Source: Cystobasidiopsis lactophilus (lineage: Eukaryota; Basidiomycota; Agaricostilbomycetes; Agaricostilbales; Chionosphaeraceae). Taken from it: 64,000 nt of DNA. This document shows positions 42,572-54,685 of the stretch, piece by piece. Made by a program: the position numbers and the translations under genes. Under the pieces are notes generated by a model. That model saw only the letters and a list, made by a program, of their open reading frames with translations, was not told the DNA's origin and did not search any database. Location: NCBI GenBank assembly GCA_001599975.1, contig BCIO01000001.1, positions 2,728,001 to 2,792,000 on the forward strand, written 5' to 3'. Position 1 is the stretch's first letter; each line of letters starts with the position of its first letter.

Positions 42572-42983
42572 TTTGGGCAGGACAGTTCTCTGAAGGGGGA
42601 AGGTGCGAACGATGACCACGGCTTGGGAGCAAGAAGCAAATAAATCATTTCACTCCCACCCCTGTTCGGCCACTCCGAAACTCCGACTTTTGGATTCTCA
42701 AGTCTTGCTTCCTATTTGGCTCTGCAGTCATTCCGAGTGCTGTATAAGAGGTCCGAGTGCGCCGCTTTGGGCATTTGCCACTAGCCTTCGCGCCCCGACT
42801 TGCCGGAAGTCGCGTGCCTCCGTGAACACACACACTCCACAGGACGTGAAAGCAAGCAGAATGAGACGCTGCAAAAAGCTGCAATTGGAATCATGGCAAT
42901 CCGCCCTTTCTGGGGTATACCTCTCTAGAATTCCCTCAATTTGCCCACTGATAAATCGTTCGCGTTGTGAAAACCCACTTGAC
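42572..42983. other. Region between UBC12 and the SMC6 3' end
   Basis: 412 bases; probably the UBC12 promoter and 5' leader plus the SMC6 3' region. A long plus-strand open frame (42603-43601) continues antisense through SMC6, has no recognisable domain and is rejected. Confidence 0.5.
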
Positions 42984-45900
42984 TCAGCCAAACTGCAAGC
43001 GGCCTTGGTTGCGCTCCGGGTCGTCCAGCCGCAGCACTTTGACCGACACCCGCTCGGCCAGGTTGGAGGGAATCGCATTCGGCGTGACTGTCCGCGCCCT
43101 CATATTGAGCAGGTGGTCAGACCAAGAAAAAGGAAAGAAAGGAGCCCACTCAGGATGTGCTGCTTGTCATTGGTGTTGGCCGCCGCGTCGCACTGTTGCC
43201 ACCAAAGCGTCAGAGGACGGTCTTGGCAGTACGCCCGCATCTCGAAGAGTACTCACCAACAACCTCATGGAGGTGCCGCGGTTGATCGAATCTTGGAAGA
43301 CCTATTGCACATGTCCTCTTTGAGACCAAGAGCGACTCAAACAAACAAGGGGGATCCAACGCACGTCGAACTCGTCCAAACCACGGATGGGGCAGCCGAC
43401 GGCCTCCCACAGGGTGAGCAGCAAGGCGACCGTGCTGAAGCTCTTCTCGCCGCCGGACAGCGACCTAGCGTCCTTCTTGCTGGCAGAGGCCGCCTCCTCC
43501 GTCTTCACTTGGATGTCGAGTTTGCCTGCGCCCAGCCAAACGTCAGCCTTAGCCTCAAAAATGAGGACACAAAGGAAGAGGCGTACGTTTTGAGTGGCTG
43601 AACTTGAGCCGGCCCTCGTAGTTGCGGGTGGCGGTGATGTTGAGGAACAAGATGCGGCTGCGCAAGGAGATGTGCCGGCGCAACATGTCCCAGTGGTCAT
43701 TGCGGACTGAAATCGAGTTCTTGAGGATCTGAAACGTCCGATCCACTTTAATAAAAGAGCGCCGCGGCAGATAAGGAAAGGGAAAGCGCACGCCCAGCAC
43801 CTCCTTGAACTCGGACACGCTCGCTTTGGCAAACTCGTGGCGCTCGTTGGCGACCTTCATCAGCCGCTTGGCCTCGTCGAACGAGATGCCGTGCTGTCGG
43901 TTCACGCGGTCCAGGATCCGCTTGGCCGCCTCGAGCTCCTTGCCGATCTTGTCCGGCCGGCCCACCGACTCGCCCAGGCTCGCTCGGTCTGCGAAGACCT
44001 CTTCGGCTTGCTTGGTGATCGTCTGAGCAAACAAACAGCCAGGTCTCAATCTGGGCAGTTCGGCTCAGGTTCTCGAGGGAAAAAGGTGAACTCACATCCA
44101 CTTGGGCTTCCATCTCGGCCCGAGTTTGGGTCAGGCCAGCCACCTTCTCCTCGACCTTCTTGAAAAGACCCTGCCAGTGCTTGACGTGGTTGGCGTGCTC
44201 GAGGCGCTTGGCAGAGATGGCCGCAACCTCGCTCTGTTTGGAACTCGTGAGTGTGGTCCGCGGCGTGGACCCTAGTGAAACAGACGCACAGCTTTGGCCT
44301 GACTGATCTCCTGCTTGGCTTGCACTTCAGCGTTGAGCGCTTGGCGCCGGTGGATGAGCGGCTGGTTGTCGTCGGTGAGCTTCTTGATCTGCTCGGCTGT
44401 GTTGGCGAACGACTCGGCGAGGGCGCGGATCTGATCCTCGGCCAACCTCTTTGCCTCTTCAGTGTGCGCGACATCGCTGGGCTGCAAGACAGAGAGATCG
44501 TATTCGGCTTTGGCGATGCCGCGGCTGAGCTGGCTCAGGGTTTGCTCCAGTCTTCGCTTCTCGTTCTATGCCACTAAGTCAGTCGCTGGAGCGCCGAAGA
44601 ATCGCACAAAGGCATGCGCTTACCTCCCAGCGTGGTTTGCCGGCCTCGAGCTGGCGGACGGCCATTCGAGCTTCTTCTGCAGCCAGCTTCGCGGTGCGCT
44701 CAGCTTCGCGGGCAACATCCAGGTTCTGTTCGCACTGCCTGTGAAAGCGGTGATCCTGATAAGGAGAGAACACAGACTCAAAAAATCAACATGCACTCAC
44801 CGAATGACAGCAGTCTGATCCTTCGAAAGCCGAGTCGGCCCGCCGTAGAGCTCACGACCTTGCGACGATTTGCCCCTCATGCCCCTCATGCCGATCTTGA
44901 AAGCATAAGTGTCGTAGCAGCTGTTGACGTTGTAGGGCTCGTTCTGCATCAGCTGGTCACCCTCCCGTCGGTCGCGAACCAACACAGTGCCTTCAATGCG
45001 AGCCGAGTTGACGATCGCAATCTTGACGTTGTTGTCCTCGAATCGAAGGGCTCGGTATATGGTCATCAAATGGTCCGCCGGCTCGCCAGATCGGCAGTCG
45101 AAGGTGGGATCAGGTTGGATTTGAATGATGCGCGAGGAGCTTTCACTGTTTGTCAGAAGACCAGGAAACGGACGCAAGGGAAGCTCTCACCATCGCACCC
45201 GCCTGGCCAGCTGGGACAGCTTTTGCCGATCGGGCGTGGTGGTAACGAGGAATGAGTTCAGTTGAGCCGACAGAATCGTCTCGATGGCGGGAGCCCACTG
45301 TGGGTTCAACAGCTTGATGAAGGTGCCAAGCGGGCCCACTGGCCTGAGGCCAGTCCAGGACTCGCGCGAGATTGCCGCCACGAGCTCCTCCACGCCCTGG
45401 CCAAAGGCTCGCAAAGGATTGTGCTGCGCTCTCTGGGCTTCATTGAGGGCATTCTCGGCGTGGCGGGCGGCGCTGGTGGCCTTGGCGGCGTTTTGCTGGG
45501 CCTCGTCGGCCGTTGCCTTGCTGTCGCGCACGGCACGCGCCACTTCTTGCAGTTGGCGCTCGGCTTCCGCCTTCTGCTCAGTGGCCTCGTCGTGCCGAGC
45601 TTTGAGGCGGGTGACTTCTTCGTTCAGCGCTTCCATTCGGGCAGTCTGTTCAGTCGAGCGCAACTCGGCCTGTCGGACTAGCTCGGCGTCGCAGGCGGCA
45701 ATGGCATCTCGCTGAGCCTTGTTGGCCTCGGTCAAGCTGGCCTGCTCATTCTGTGCAACGCTCGCCAGTTAGTCACGCGCAGTCGAGTTAGACAATCGAC
45801 CGCACTCTGAGCTCTTTGACTCGTCGGGTGTTGCCCCTGATCTCGTCGGCGAGCTCGTTGAACAGTTCAGAGGCGGCGGTCGTTTCGGCATCGGCAGCCG

Positions 45901-47456
45901 CCATTTCGGCCTCGAGCGCTCTGACCTGGGCGTCCGCGGCGTCAAAAGCAGCCTGAGCCGTCTCCACACTCTCGGTGATGGGTGCCAGCTTGGCCTGCTC
46001 TGTCGTCTCCTTTTCGACTGCCTGCCCAAGCTTTTGCTCCGCGATCTCGACGTGCGACCACAAGAGTCTGTGCTTCAGGGTCTCTATCTTTTGTGCGACG
46101 TCCTTCGCGTTCTGGAGCTCCTTGAACCGCTGCGTCGCCTCGGCTGCGTCCGACTTGAGTTCCTTCAGGGAGTCTTGCTGGGATGAGACGGCGGCGTCGA
46201 TCTCCTTGGCCATTTCCGCCAACCTGGAGTAGTCCTCAAGCAGCTGCTGCAAGAGCGTGCCTTTCATGAAGAACTCGTATTTTTGGCGGGACGTCGAGTT
46301 GGCAAGGAAGGATCTGGCGGAGTCTTGTGAAAGGAACCTGCAGTGCGCAAGTTTTTTTAAGCACAGTAGGGGACCCGGCTTCTGGCAATGCACATACGAT
46401 ATCGGGTTGTCCACCGAAATGTTGAAGTGATCGCAGATCGCCATGAGCTCCGCTTTGGTGCCGGCGACTTTCTTGCCCTTGCTGTCAGAGAGCAGGTAGG
46501 AGCCGCCTGCGTTTTCCCTGTTGATGGTCCGGGTGATGCCGATGTGGTCGCCATAGGCATCTGGGCGAAAAGCGTCGGGCCCCTTGTTCGCGAGACGGAT
46601 CTTGACGACAGCCTTGGTCACTCCTTCGGCGGACCGAACCAGTTCTTTCAGGCCAGTGCCTCGTCCCGTCGAGGAAGCCTTGCCGCCAAGCGCGACCTGC
46701 ACGTCAGAGTTGAGGCATATTAGAAATGGGCAAGTTAACGAAAATCTTCTGACCATCAACGCCGTTAAGAAAGCGCTCTTGCCGCTCCCGTTGTGGCCGA
46801 CGACAAACTGACAGCAAAATAAGCAGCAAATCAAGTGCAAGTAAGTGATGCGGTGGTCCACATACGTTCAGTTGGGGTCTGGGATGTCGATTTAGGCGAT
46901 GAGAGACGGCGTCTGGCAAAAGGGATCAAGCTGCTCACCCAAAGTGTAGAGTCGTGTGGGAGTGATTCATGAAGTCGATGAGCCTGCACACACAAGCTCA
47001 GTGATTGAGGCAAAAGCTGTTTGAGACGCTGCGAACTCGACTGATGTGACGATTCCGGATTGGGCGACCGACTGCGAGCACAGGGCGTCAGAATCGCTTT
47101 GCAGCATGCTAAGCACAGGGCAACCTACAGCCTTTCGCTTCGCCTTGCTGGCCTCGGCTTGCTGGATCCGCTTCAGCTGCTCTTGATCGGCGGCGCCATC
47201 CTCGTCTTCAAAGTCAGACTCATCGTCCTCGGCATTGTTGTTGGGTTCGCTCCTGGTCGCGCGGTCCGTGGCGAAGCGCTGGCCGTAGGGGTCCGGATCA
47301 GACCTCACGCGCTTGCTCTGCGAAAGTAATTCAGCAACCGTGCGCCGGTCCTGCGAGCCCAAAGCGCACCCGGTGGGCTTCCTGGCTGCCGTTCTGAAGC
47401 TCATCTTGGTCTTCGCTGTCCGAGTCGGCGACGACTGTCGCGCGTTTGCCGGGCAT
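42984..47456 (-). CDS. SMC6: SMC6, structural maintenance of chromosomes protein 6
   Basis: Start ATG at 47456 (MPGKRATVVADSDSEDQDEL), followed by a basic-acidic N terminus, then SGIVTSVEL and FVVGHNGSGKSAFLTAL (Walker A) near 46770-46810. ALGGKASSTGRGTGLKELVR and NISVDNPISY are Smc6-type. Long heptad-rich coiled-coil arms follow (about 46300-45790 and 44500-43850) with a hinge around 45310-44900. The C-terminal head has FPYLPRRSF near 43760, the signature LSGGEKSFSTVALLLTLWEA near 43450 and GLDEFDV (Walker B). The last exons end QGRLQFG at TGA 42984-42986. Smc6 pairs with Smc5 in the Smc5/6 complex for recombination repair and chromosome segregation. Many short introns interrupt the gene; all motifs needed for ATP hydrolysis are visible. 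Confidence 0.93.
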
Positions 47457-47855
47457 CGCGCCAAATGAGCTGCTGGCAGGAATCAAAATACAGTAATGCG
47501 CGCCGCAAAGTCAGCGAACAGGCGCCAGTCTGCTTGAGTGCTCGCTTACTCGGTGACAGCAGACAGCAGACAAGGGCGCGCTTCGCTGCTCCAAGGGGCT
47601 TGGTTGTCATTGAAACCTCTCTTTGTTTGTCTCGCAGGGCATCGAACTTGGCACCACCACTTGCTCCTTGAAATTTTCCCAGCGGACGAACTTCATGCAC
47701 CGTGCACGGACGGCGTCATTTCACCACTTCACTTCATACCTTGAGCAGAAGGCTCCCTAGCCAGCAAGCGACCAAAGACCTGAACGAGTGAGTCAATCCG
47801 AGGCCGGACTTGGCCGACTACAAAGGTCGGAGCTCTGACCCGGAGTAGGCCAGAC
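47457..47855. promoter_or_regulatory. Divergent region between SMC6 and the DUF2985 gene
   Basis: 399 bases separate two divergent start codons and should hold both promoters. No element was identified by eye. Confidence 0.45.
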
Positions 47856-50592
47856 ATGGCTGCGCCAGAGTCTACGGTCGGGCTCGCGCACCCTGTCCAG
47901 CTCGATAATGCTCAGACGACTCCGAGCATTAGCTTTTCGACGCCGAACCCCAACGAAGAGTCGCAGCAGCAAAGGCCGGTGCTAGGCTCGTCGCCCTCCA
48001 TGACCAGCAGGCTGTCAACCCCGGGCAGCTCGCCCCGAGTGCCATCCGTTCGGATTCGACGCATGCGGTCTGGGACAACAAACTCGGTCCTCTCGTCATT
48101 GGGAACGCCGCACCTCCAGGCGGTTGCCGAAGGGGAGCCATCTCAACCTGGCATCACGACAGAAGTCTACCCTCCAACGGCCCTTCTCAGCCCACCTCAG
48201 GCAGCCGCGGTAGCGTCTGGTCGATCCAGGGCAGGGTCGTCGCCAGCTCCCAGGTGAACAAGACCTCCACGGAGACTCCGGCCAGCTTATCAAATCGCTG
48301 AGCGCTTGAGCACAGAACTCCAATGTTGGACCACTTGGCAACCGCGTCTGTGCCCAACTCACCTGCAGGACCAAGCCTAGCGAGACCGTCCACGGTAGCT
48401 GGAGCCGGGGATGGATCGCCACGGGGTCGCCGGCGAGCCTTCACGTCCGCTACTCCCAGCTCTTGGCGGTTTCCCGGCCTCAGCAAGCCCACCGGTGACA
48501 ACTCTGACCGGGTCTCGCTCAGATCAAGCGGTGCCAGAAGCGGCAGATCAGATGACGACGAACTGATGTATGATCAGCACTTGGTCGACCTGCTGGACGT
48601 TATCGACCCGGAAGTGTCGACTGCAACGACTCTCAACAATGTCCAGAACAGGTGGATTGCATCATCTCTAGCTTCTCCCTCCGGCCCTGACAGCCTGCTC
48701 TTTAATTAGCCTGTTCATCCCAAACTTTGGGCGTAGCCGAGCATCGACAATCCGGCTGTCGCCGCGCACATCAGGGGCTGCAGAACGATACTCCCGCATG
48801 ATCGATGATGTTTCAGATGAAGAGAAGCAAGCAAACAAATCCAGCAAATCGGGAGACAAACCACCCACGTCCCACCCTGACTCCTTCACTGACCAGCGTG
48901 CCGACCTACACCGCGCCGCGTCCGAGCACTTAGTCGAATCGGTTCAGAAGGGAAAGTGGGCGGTGATGCCCGAAGACGTGGACTGGAGCGAATGGACGGA
49001 AGAAGAGAAGAGTGAATTAGATGACTACGTCCGGGTGAGCCAATTCTCAACAGCATCTCACCGATCTGCCTCAACGCATACACGCCCAGCATCTGCTACA
49101 CTCAAGAAAAGAACAAGCTAGGCGCCGATGGAAGGGCTTTATCCAATTCGCGAGTCGGCGTGAGCGCCTCACTCTGAATGGACCTTTGCGTCCTAAACTC
49201 ACTGACTACATATGCCTGAAGCCATGGGTTTCTTCGTCACGGTCTATGGCATCCTGATCACCTTTTGGGGAACGGCCTGGGTGCTTTTTTTGATCGGTTG
49301 GATCAACGTAGGCGACAGGAAGGAGTACTTCATCAATATTGTGCGTGTTCCAAGCTTGCGGGCAGGAGCTCGGTCTAAGTTTTGCATTCAGGCGGATCAA
49401 ATTCTGGTGGCGTGTGCGTTCTTTGATCCCTATCTCTGCATTCAAGCGCCTTTGCTGAGGTCTGCTGCAGTGTTCTGCTTGGTCGGACGTGAGTGAGAAC
49501 TGTCGTCTTCCGTCCCTTGATCGAATTCATAAAAGCCGCACCTTTTCCAGTGGGAATGGCACCGTAGGCCTTGTGCTGGGTGGTTTGGCAAAACACTGAC
49601 GATGTGGCTCTCGAGACAGGTTCAGAGCTGTGGACACTTATCACATGTGCTATATCGCTCACTTCCACCGACTTTCGCTGCGTCTGCGCCGCGAGCAAGG
49701 CCTGCCTAAGCTCAAGGACGACAATGATTTGCCAGAGCCGATTACTGTCGAGTGTGCCGAAGCTGGCGCGGTTAACAAGACAGACGACGCCGTGCTCTCG
49801 CCGGAGCAAGAAGCCAAGTTCCTTCACCACCAGGCCAAATTCTGTGTAAGCTCGGTCTGGTGGCGCTTGTCTGAGCACAGCTTGATGCTCGAACAGGCAT
49901 CGCACACTTTTTACAAACCTCACGAAACGGCGACGCACTTTGTGGGTGTCATCTGTCCTCGCTGATGGTTTTTTGTAGCTAAAAGGTGTTTTGTCTTGGC
50001 CTTCGACAGGCGTTCCCGCTAGATCTGTTGATTGTCATCGTCTGCCTACTAGACTGCCACAGCTGCTTCCAGGCTGCTCTTGGGGGGTGCACATGTGCGT
50101 CTCGTGGCCGCTCGCATCTGGGCAATAACTCATGCTAGGCTCGCAGGGGGCATCTCTTATCACGTCCGTCCGGCAGCTCTCACTGCCTCCATTCTCTGCT
50201 GCTCGCTATCTTGCAACATCACGGCGGGCATTTTGATCAGCTACGGCGACAAAAAGGTCCGCAAGAAGGATGTGGTTGAACGGATGCTGCGGCAGGCTCT
50301 CACCGAAGAAGCGATCAAACGGAAAGCGATGCAGCAAAAGGTCTCCTCGCGCAAACAGACGGAAGAAGAAGAGCAGCTGGCTCGCAAAGGCCTCAAGGAA
50401 ATGCAGAACGAAAGCAGCTTGATGGTGGCGGCCGACCCCTCCCAGCCGAAGGACGAAGTCGAGCACCCTGTTGGCGGTCTTCAGTGGCAAGACGCAGCCG
50501 CCAAGATCAGACGCCGCGAGCTGTCCTTGATCGGCCAAGAGCGTCCGGCCGATTTCCCGCCTGCAGCCGATCTCGCACGACGACATCTATGA
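47856..50592 (+). CDS. Multi-pass membrane protein of the fungal DUF2985 family
   Basis: Start ATG at 47856 (MAAPESTVGLAHPVQLDNAQ). The N-terminal 350 residues are Ser/Pro-rich and disordered (SSPSMTSRLSTPGSSPRVPS; ATPSSWRFPGLSKPTGDNSD). From about 49200, membrane helices occur: FFVTVYGILITFWGTAWVLF and FLIGWINVGDRKEYFI, then RAVDTYHMCYIAHFHRLSL. The conserved C-terminal block is FYKPHETATHFVAFPLDLLI, IVIVCLLDCHSCFQAALGGC and YHVRPAALTASILCCSLSCN, ending with ILISYGDKKVRKKDVVERML and a charged helix. This pattern (YRPHxTxTH and FQ...GCxWG) is that of DUF2985 proteins, which occur across fungi without a known biochemical role. Several introns lie between 48250 and 50110; exons around 49470-49620 are uncertain. 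Confidence 0.75.
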
Positions 50593-50898
50593 TGGCCTTT
50601 GGCATGGTTTGCAGTTGCCTTTCATTGTACTTTATTTGAGCAGCTGGGATTGCATTACAACGTCCATGATCATGCGTTCGCTTGCACCTGCACGTAAAAT
50701 GCGAGTCAGCGTTATCCACCGCGTGAAGGAGGATTGGAGAGGGAAAATGTCAGACAGAAGTGAGAAGATTGTGATTTGTAGGCCGGTTGATCAAATCAGG
50801 TCGCGCAAGTTGTGAGAGATGCGCTCAGTTGGCCCCGGCAGCTCATCCCAGAGAACAGAAGCGGCGGAACTGATCAGAGCGGTCGCCTTACTCGGACA
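50593..50898. other. Intergenic, convergent 3' ends
   Basis: 306 bases between the DUF2985 stop and the MsrA stop; no gene seen. Confidence 0.5.
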
Positions 50899-51950
50899 TC
50901 ACCAGTGAAGCCTGTGGCTGGGGCATTCGTATCCACCAGCTGGGTACAGTCAACCAATTAGGAAGCAACAGCTGAACTCGTAGAGCGAAACTCACGATTG
51001 TTGTCCAAGTATCTGCACGAACATTAGCTTCGGTGCCAAAATACCATGGGTACAAAACAGCCCACTCCTGATGATAGTCTTCTGCTTTGTACCACACTAG
51101 GTCGGCGCCCTTTTGAATAGCGGTCACGATCTTCTTGCCGGCCGGATCGAAGTGCTTCTTCTGGACCTGATCCGTAACATCGCGAGCAACGGTCTCCTGC
51201 TCGTCTGAGTTGGTGACGATCAAAGAGCGGTACTCTGACAAGCTTCGGTTTAGGTTGTGCAGGCACCTATAGGACGTGAACTCACGAGTGCCACGGTCAG
51301 GACCTTGGTAGTTCAAGGTCGTGGGGTCGTGCATATTATAGAAGAATCTGTCGATCGAGTGAGCCATGCAGTCGGTTCAAGCGGGATGAAAGCGCTTCAC
51401 TCTACGAGGTCGGCATAAGCAACTTGACTGGGATCGAATGTCAACTTGACGGCTTCGGCATGTCCCGTGGCGCCAGTGCTGCCTCCGGCTCAGCATGTAT
51501 TCCCACTACCTGGCAGCATCTTCAGGAGCTCACCAGACCTGGGAATGGACTGAGCACCAACGGGCTTTACGTCAAGGTTGCGAAGGCTCACCTGGCGGTA
51601 GCTGGGCGACGTCGCCGTGCCCCCGATGTACCCAACCTCGCTATCGATGAGACCTTTGTTCTTGTAGTACTTGTCAAACATGTGCTGAGTGCCCCTGTGT
51701 GTCAAACGAGAGATATCAGGCCCCGTTGCTATTAATCAGCAGGCGAAGGGGCGCTGCTCACCAAAAGCACTGCAATCGAGTGCTTCAGCTCAGGTTTCGG
51801 ACGGAGATATTTGAAGCAAAGACTCACACCATTGGCAAAGATCGCTACACCAAAAAGTGAAGAGTGAGCGCTGGGTGACAATGGCTCGTGTGACGGAATC
51901 GAGACCTCACCTGTCTCAGAGTTGGCTCCATTGGCGCTGGCTGCGGACAT
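50899..51950 (-). CDS. Peptide-methionine (S)-S-oxide reductase MsrA
   Basis: Start ATG at 51950 (MSAASANGANSET). An exon gives AIFANG; an 8-base exon (51769-51762) supplies C, F and part of W; the next gives GTQHMFDKYYKNKGLIDSEV. Joined, this is the catalytic GCFWGTQHMF. VGYIGGTATSPSYRQV, TSGATGHAEAVKLTFDPSQV, FFYNMHDPTTLNYQGPDRGT|QYRS and WYKAEDYHQEYLDNN follow, and the last exon gives GGYECPSHRLHW at TGA 50899-50901. All MsrA hallmarks are present, including E and D residues near HAEAV and DRGTQYR and a C-terminal Cys (ECPS) suited to recycling by thioredoxin. The enzyme repairs oxidised methionine. Length is about 185 residues. At least seven introns are inferred. Confidence 0.9.
51762..51769 (-). 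other. 8-base microexon with the MsrA catalytic cysteine
   Basis: TGCTTTTG (minus strand) between GATTGCAG and GTGAGC. It joins GCCAATGGT to GGGCACTCAG, giving ANG-CFW-GTQ in phase. Confidence 0.82.
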
Positions 51951-52105
51951 CGTGTGGTGTCGGACTGAAGAGCTTTCTTTGAACAAAAGAGCGGGCGAAA
52001 GGGACAAAAGCCTCTTGAACATGGACGAAGAGAGGCAACCCGCTCGATTTCTGGAAAAGCCCGGGCCCAGAGCCGGGTGGCGTTGGCAGGCTTTGGTCAC
52101 ACATT

Positions 52106-53791
52106 TCACAGCCCATGATGCCTGTCCCGCCCTGCCAAAGGGCTGCCTTGGAACGGAGCAGCGTCTAACAACGCGCCTCCGTGTAGCGTCTCCATGTCCG
52201 AGGCGCCTTTGAGAAAGTGCGTCAACTTGGTCAGCCCCTCTTCTGGCCGCCTCTTGGTCCCGAAAAGCGTGTCGGGGTCTACTTCGTCCGGCACTCCAAA
52301 TGAGACCGATTCGTCCTCGTCTTCCTCGTCGCCCACAGAGTCGTCCTGCTCCTTGAGCGTCAATTGCGATTCCTCGGCGTAAGACTGGCCCCATTCGTCT
52401 TCTGCCTCCTCCCCTTCGCCGTCGTGCAACGAGTGTTCAATGATGGAGTCGTCCTCGTCCACCACTTGGTGTTTGGCCAGATGCGCGGGCGCAAAGGGCG
52501 GCTGTACCGGCGGCTGTCCCAAGCCAAAGTCGCCTGACCCGCCATAATTCCTGGTATGCCAGTTCTTCATGACGCTTGGTGGCTCCAGAGCTGGGCTATC
52601 GAGCACGTCGCTGTCAAAGAAGGCAGAAGGGGCGCCATGGAGCACATCCCGCGCCACTCTGGAAGCCGCCTCCTTGCCAGGCGTCCGGACAAAAGTGTGG
52701 CGGAGGTTTGAAGACAGGTTGTGCAGCAGGGTGGCCGGCGGTGACTGGGTGTCTTGGCCAAAGTTGAACGAAAGAGAGTCGGGCATCGAGGGAGACTTGT
52801 AGGCAGACAAGGGCGTTTTTGACAGGTCGGCCAAGCCGTCCCAGTCTTGAGGAATGGCAGAAGGAAAGCGTGTGGTCGCGCCAGAGGGGCGGGCAGGCGT
52901 GGACGCAGAGGGCCCAAAGCTTTTCTTCTTTTTGCCCAAGGACTTGCGCGATTGCCCTATCGGCGGCCGGGACGGCGATGCTGGTTCTTCAGCCAGAGCC
53001 CGGCCTTTGCCTTTGTTCGAGATGTCGCCCAGGGATAGCGTTTCGAGCTCTGGGCGGAGCACATCCGGCGAGTCAAAGCTCAAATCCCGTAGTCTCGTCC
53101 GTTTGCCCGTCACCACTGACGGTATCTCTGTCGTAGAATCAGCCGAGCTGGAGTCGGCCAGGTTGAAGGGCGACTTGGGCTTCAGCCTGTTGTTCGAGTT
53201 GTCGGCCGCCGCAGAGCTCTGCACAGTCACATCGCTGCGATCAACGTACTGTGTTGATGGCTCGTCGTCTTCCTCTGCCTCCTCTTGCTGCCCGTTGTAC
53301 AAAGCATTAGGGTCAGCCAGCTTAATGCCGCTGTTTTGGGAGCATGTCAGGCAAATCCTCTGCTTGACCATCGAAGACAACGCACGCAGCTACCTCAAAG
53401 AAGGTTTTGAAGAACTTGATGCTGTCCCAAATCTCTTGGCTCGCCTGCCCGTAGCCGTCCACGGCTGGAAGTACACCCTCCGTAATAGCTCGGGTCGCCT
53501 GCAGAAAGTTGGCATCTGCCGGCCGCCAGTCGCGCATTTAGTCAGGGGTGGAGCCTGTAGGACACTGACAAGAAGTGCGGCACACCTATTGATTGGAGCG
53601 TGGTAACGAGCTGCTGGTCGAGCTCGTCGATGAATTGCTGGCATGTTTTGGCGTCCAGCAGGCGCACTTGCTCCTCTGTCAGCAGGTGCGGGTGCTAATC
53701 GGCGCTTCAGCCACTGCCAGCGACTGCAACTGCGACACAAGAAGGACGAGCGCACTATTTGCGGCGCTGAGCCAGGCCGAGGAGGTAGCAT
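52106..53791 (-). CDS. ASK1: DASH/Dam1 complex subunit Ask1
   Basis: A start ATG at 53791 (MLPPRPGSAPQI) joins, in phase over one intron (acceptor GATTAG), to HLLTEEQVRLLDAKTCQQFI and DELDQQLVTTLQSI. After another intron DANFLQATRAITEGVLPAVD and GYGQASQEIWDSIKFFKTFF give the conserved Ask1 region (two helices with the DANF motif). The long last exon (from about 53370) is Ser/Pro-rich and acidic: SPFNLADSSSADSTTEIPSV, LSFDSPDVLRPELETLSLGD, RTPGKEAASRVARDVLHGAP and DEEDEDESVSFGVPDEVD, ending HHGL. Ask1 belongs to the ten-subunit ring that couples kinetochores to microtubules in fungi. The disordered tail, probably phosphorylated, is usual. The N-terminal 12 residues are the uncertain part. Confidence 0.82.
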
Positions 53792-53934
53792 GAGGATCGT
53801 CGTCGTCCTTAGGCAAGTTGAGCCTTCGTTCTTGCTCGAGCAGCCAACTCACATTTCATATTATTAATATACTGCTAGCTGGTCCCCAAAACAATTGATC
53901 AGAAGTCCTGTGTCGTCGCCTGCATGCTTTGGGC
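53792..53934. promoter_or_regulatory. 143-base divergent promoter of ASK1 and the HPPK gene
   Basis: Start codons of two divergent genes lie 143 bases apart. An AT-rich stretch (53855-53885, TATTATTAATATA) is the only such tract nearby and may serve as a core promoter. Confidence 0.5.
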
Positions 53935-54416
53935 ATGGCCATGACCAAGGTCGCTGAAAAGATGGTGCATGTGGCGCTCTTAGGCCTCGGGACCAATGTC
54001 GGCGACCGCTTGGGGCACCTCCACGCCGCACTGCGTTGCTTGGATCAGCGCGCAGACACAAAGGTGGTCGACACCAGCAACCTGTACGAGAGCGAGCCTA
54101 TGTACTACCTGGATCAGCCTGCCTTTCTCAACGCGGTTGTAAAGGCGAGTTCGGATGTCCGTGAACAAGAGCGACAGATCTCAAGAGGGTCGAACAGATT
54201 GAAACTAGCCTCTCGCCACCAGCTCTCCTGCGGGCAGTCAAGGAAATCGAGCACGAGCTGGGCAGGCGCAAGACCATTGAGAATGGACCTCGCGAAGTCG
54301 ACCTCGACCTGCTGTTCTTTGACGATCAAGAATACGTGTCGGAGAGTGGGGACCTCTTCATCCCTCATCGCCGCATTGCCGAGCGACAATTTGTGCTCCG
54401 CCCACTTGCTGAGTGA
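53935..54416 (+). CDS. Stand-alone 6-hydroxymethyl-dihydropterin pyrophosphokinase (HPPK)
   Basis: Start ATG at 53935 (MAMTKVAEKMVHVALLGLGT). VALLGLGTNVGDRLGHLHAA is the HPPK N terminus, and NLYESEPMYYLDQPAFLNAV the next conserved segment. An intron (donor GTAAAG, acceptor CTCAAG) leads to RVEQIETSLSPPALLRAVKE, then EHELGRRKTIENGPREVDLD with the metal-binding DLD, and LFIPHRRIAERQFVLRPLAE before TGA. The enzyme transfers pyrophosphate from ATP to hydroxymethyl-dihydropterin in folate synthesis. In most fungi this domain is the middle part of trifunctional Fol1 (aldolase-HPPK-dihydropteroate synthase). Here the divergent ASK1 start lies 143 bases upstream and the RNF10-type gene ends 270 bases downstream, so neither partner domain can be attached. 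About 140 residues. Confidence 0.85.
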
Positions 54417-54685
54417 GCCGAGACCTCTTCGACCCTGATTGACCTCGAATGCTTACGTCCGGGATCGTACAAGGCTGGTATCGAGCTGCGCGCCGCTGTC
54501 GCCGCTGTCGCCCGCAGCTTTGTTGGGCAGCTTGAAAGAGCGGGCTCAACTCAAACGCTATCGCCACCCATTGGTATAGGCGCTCTGCAACAGACACCTC
54601 CTAGGGGCAACGGCACAAATTGGGGAACAACACAGGCTGGGGTGCAGCAGTCCGAAGCAGGCAGAGAAGACATTGCAAGAGCGAA

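Noticed and set aside
42603-43601. 332-codon open frame on the plus strand
   Set aside because: It runs antisense to the conserved C-terminal head of SMC6, begins without a credible start and shows no domain; it is a shadow of GC-rich coding sequence.
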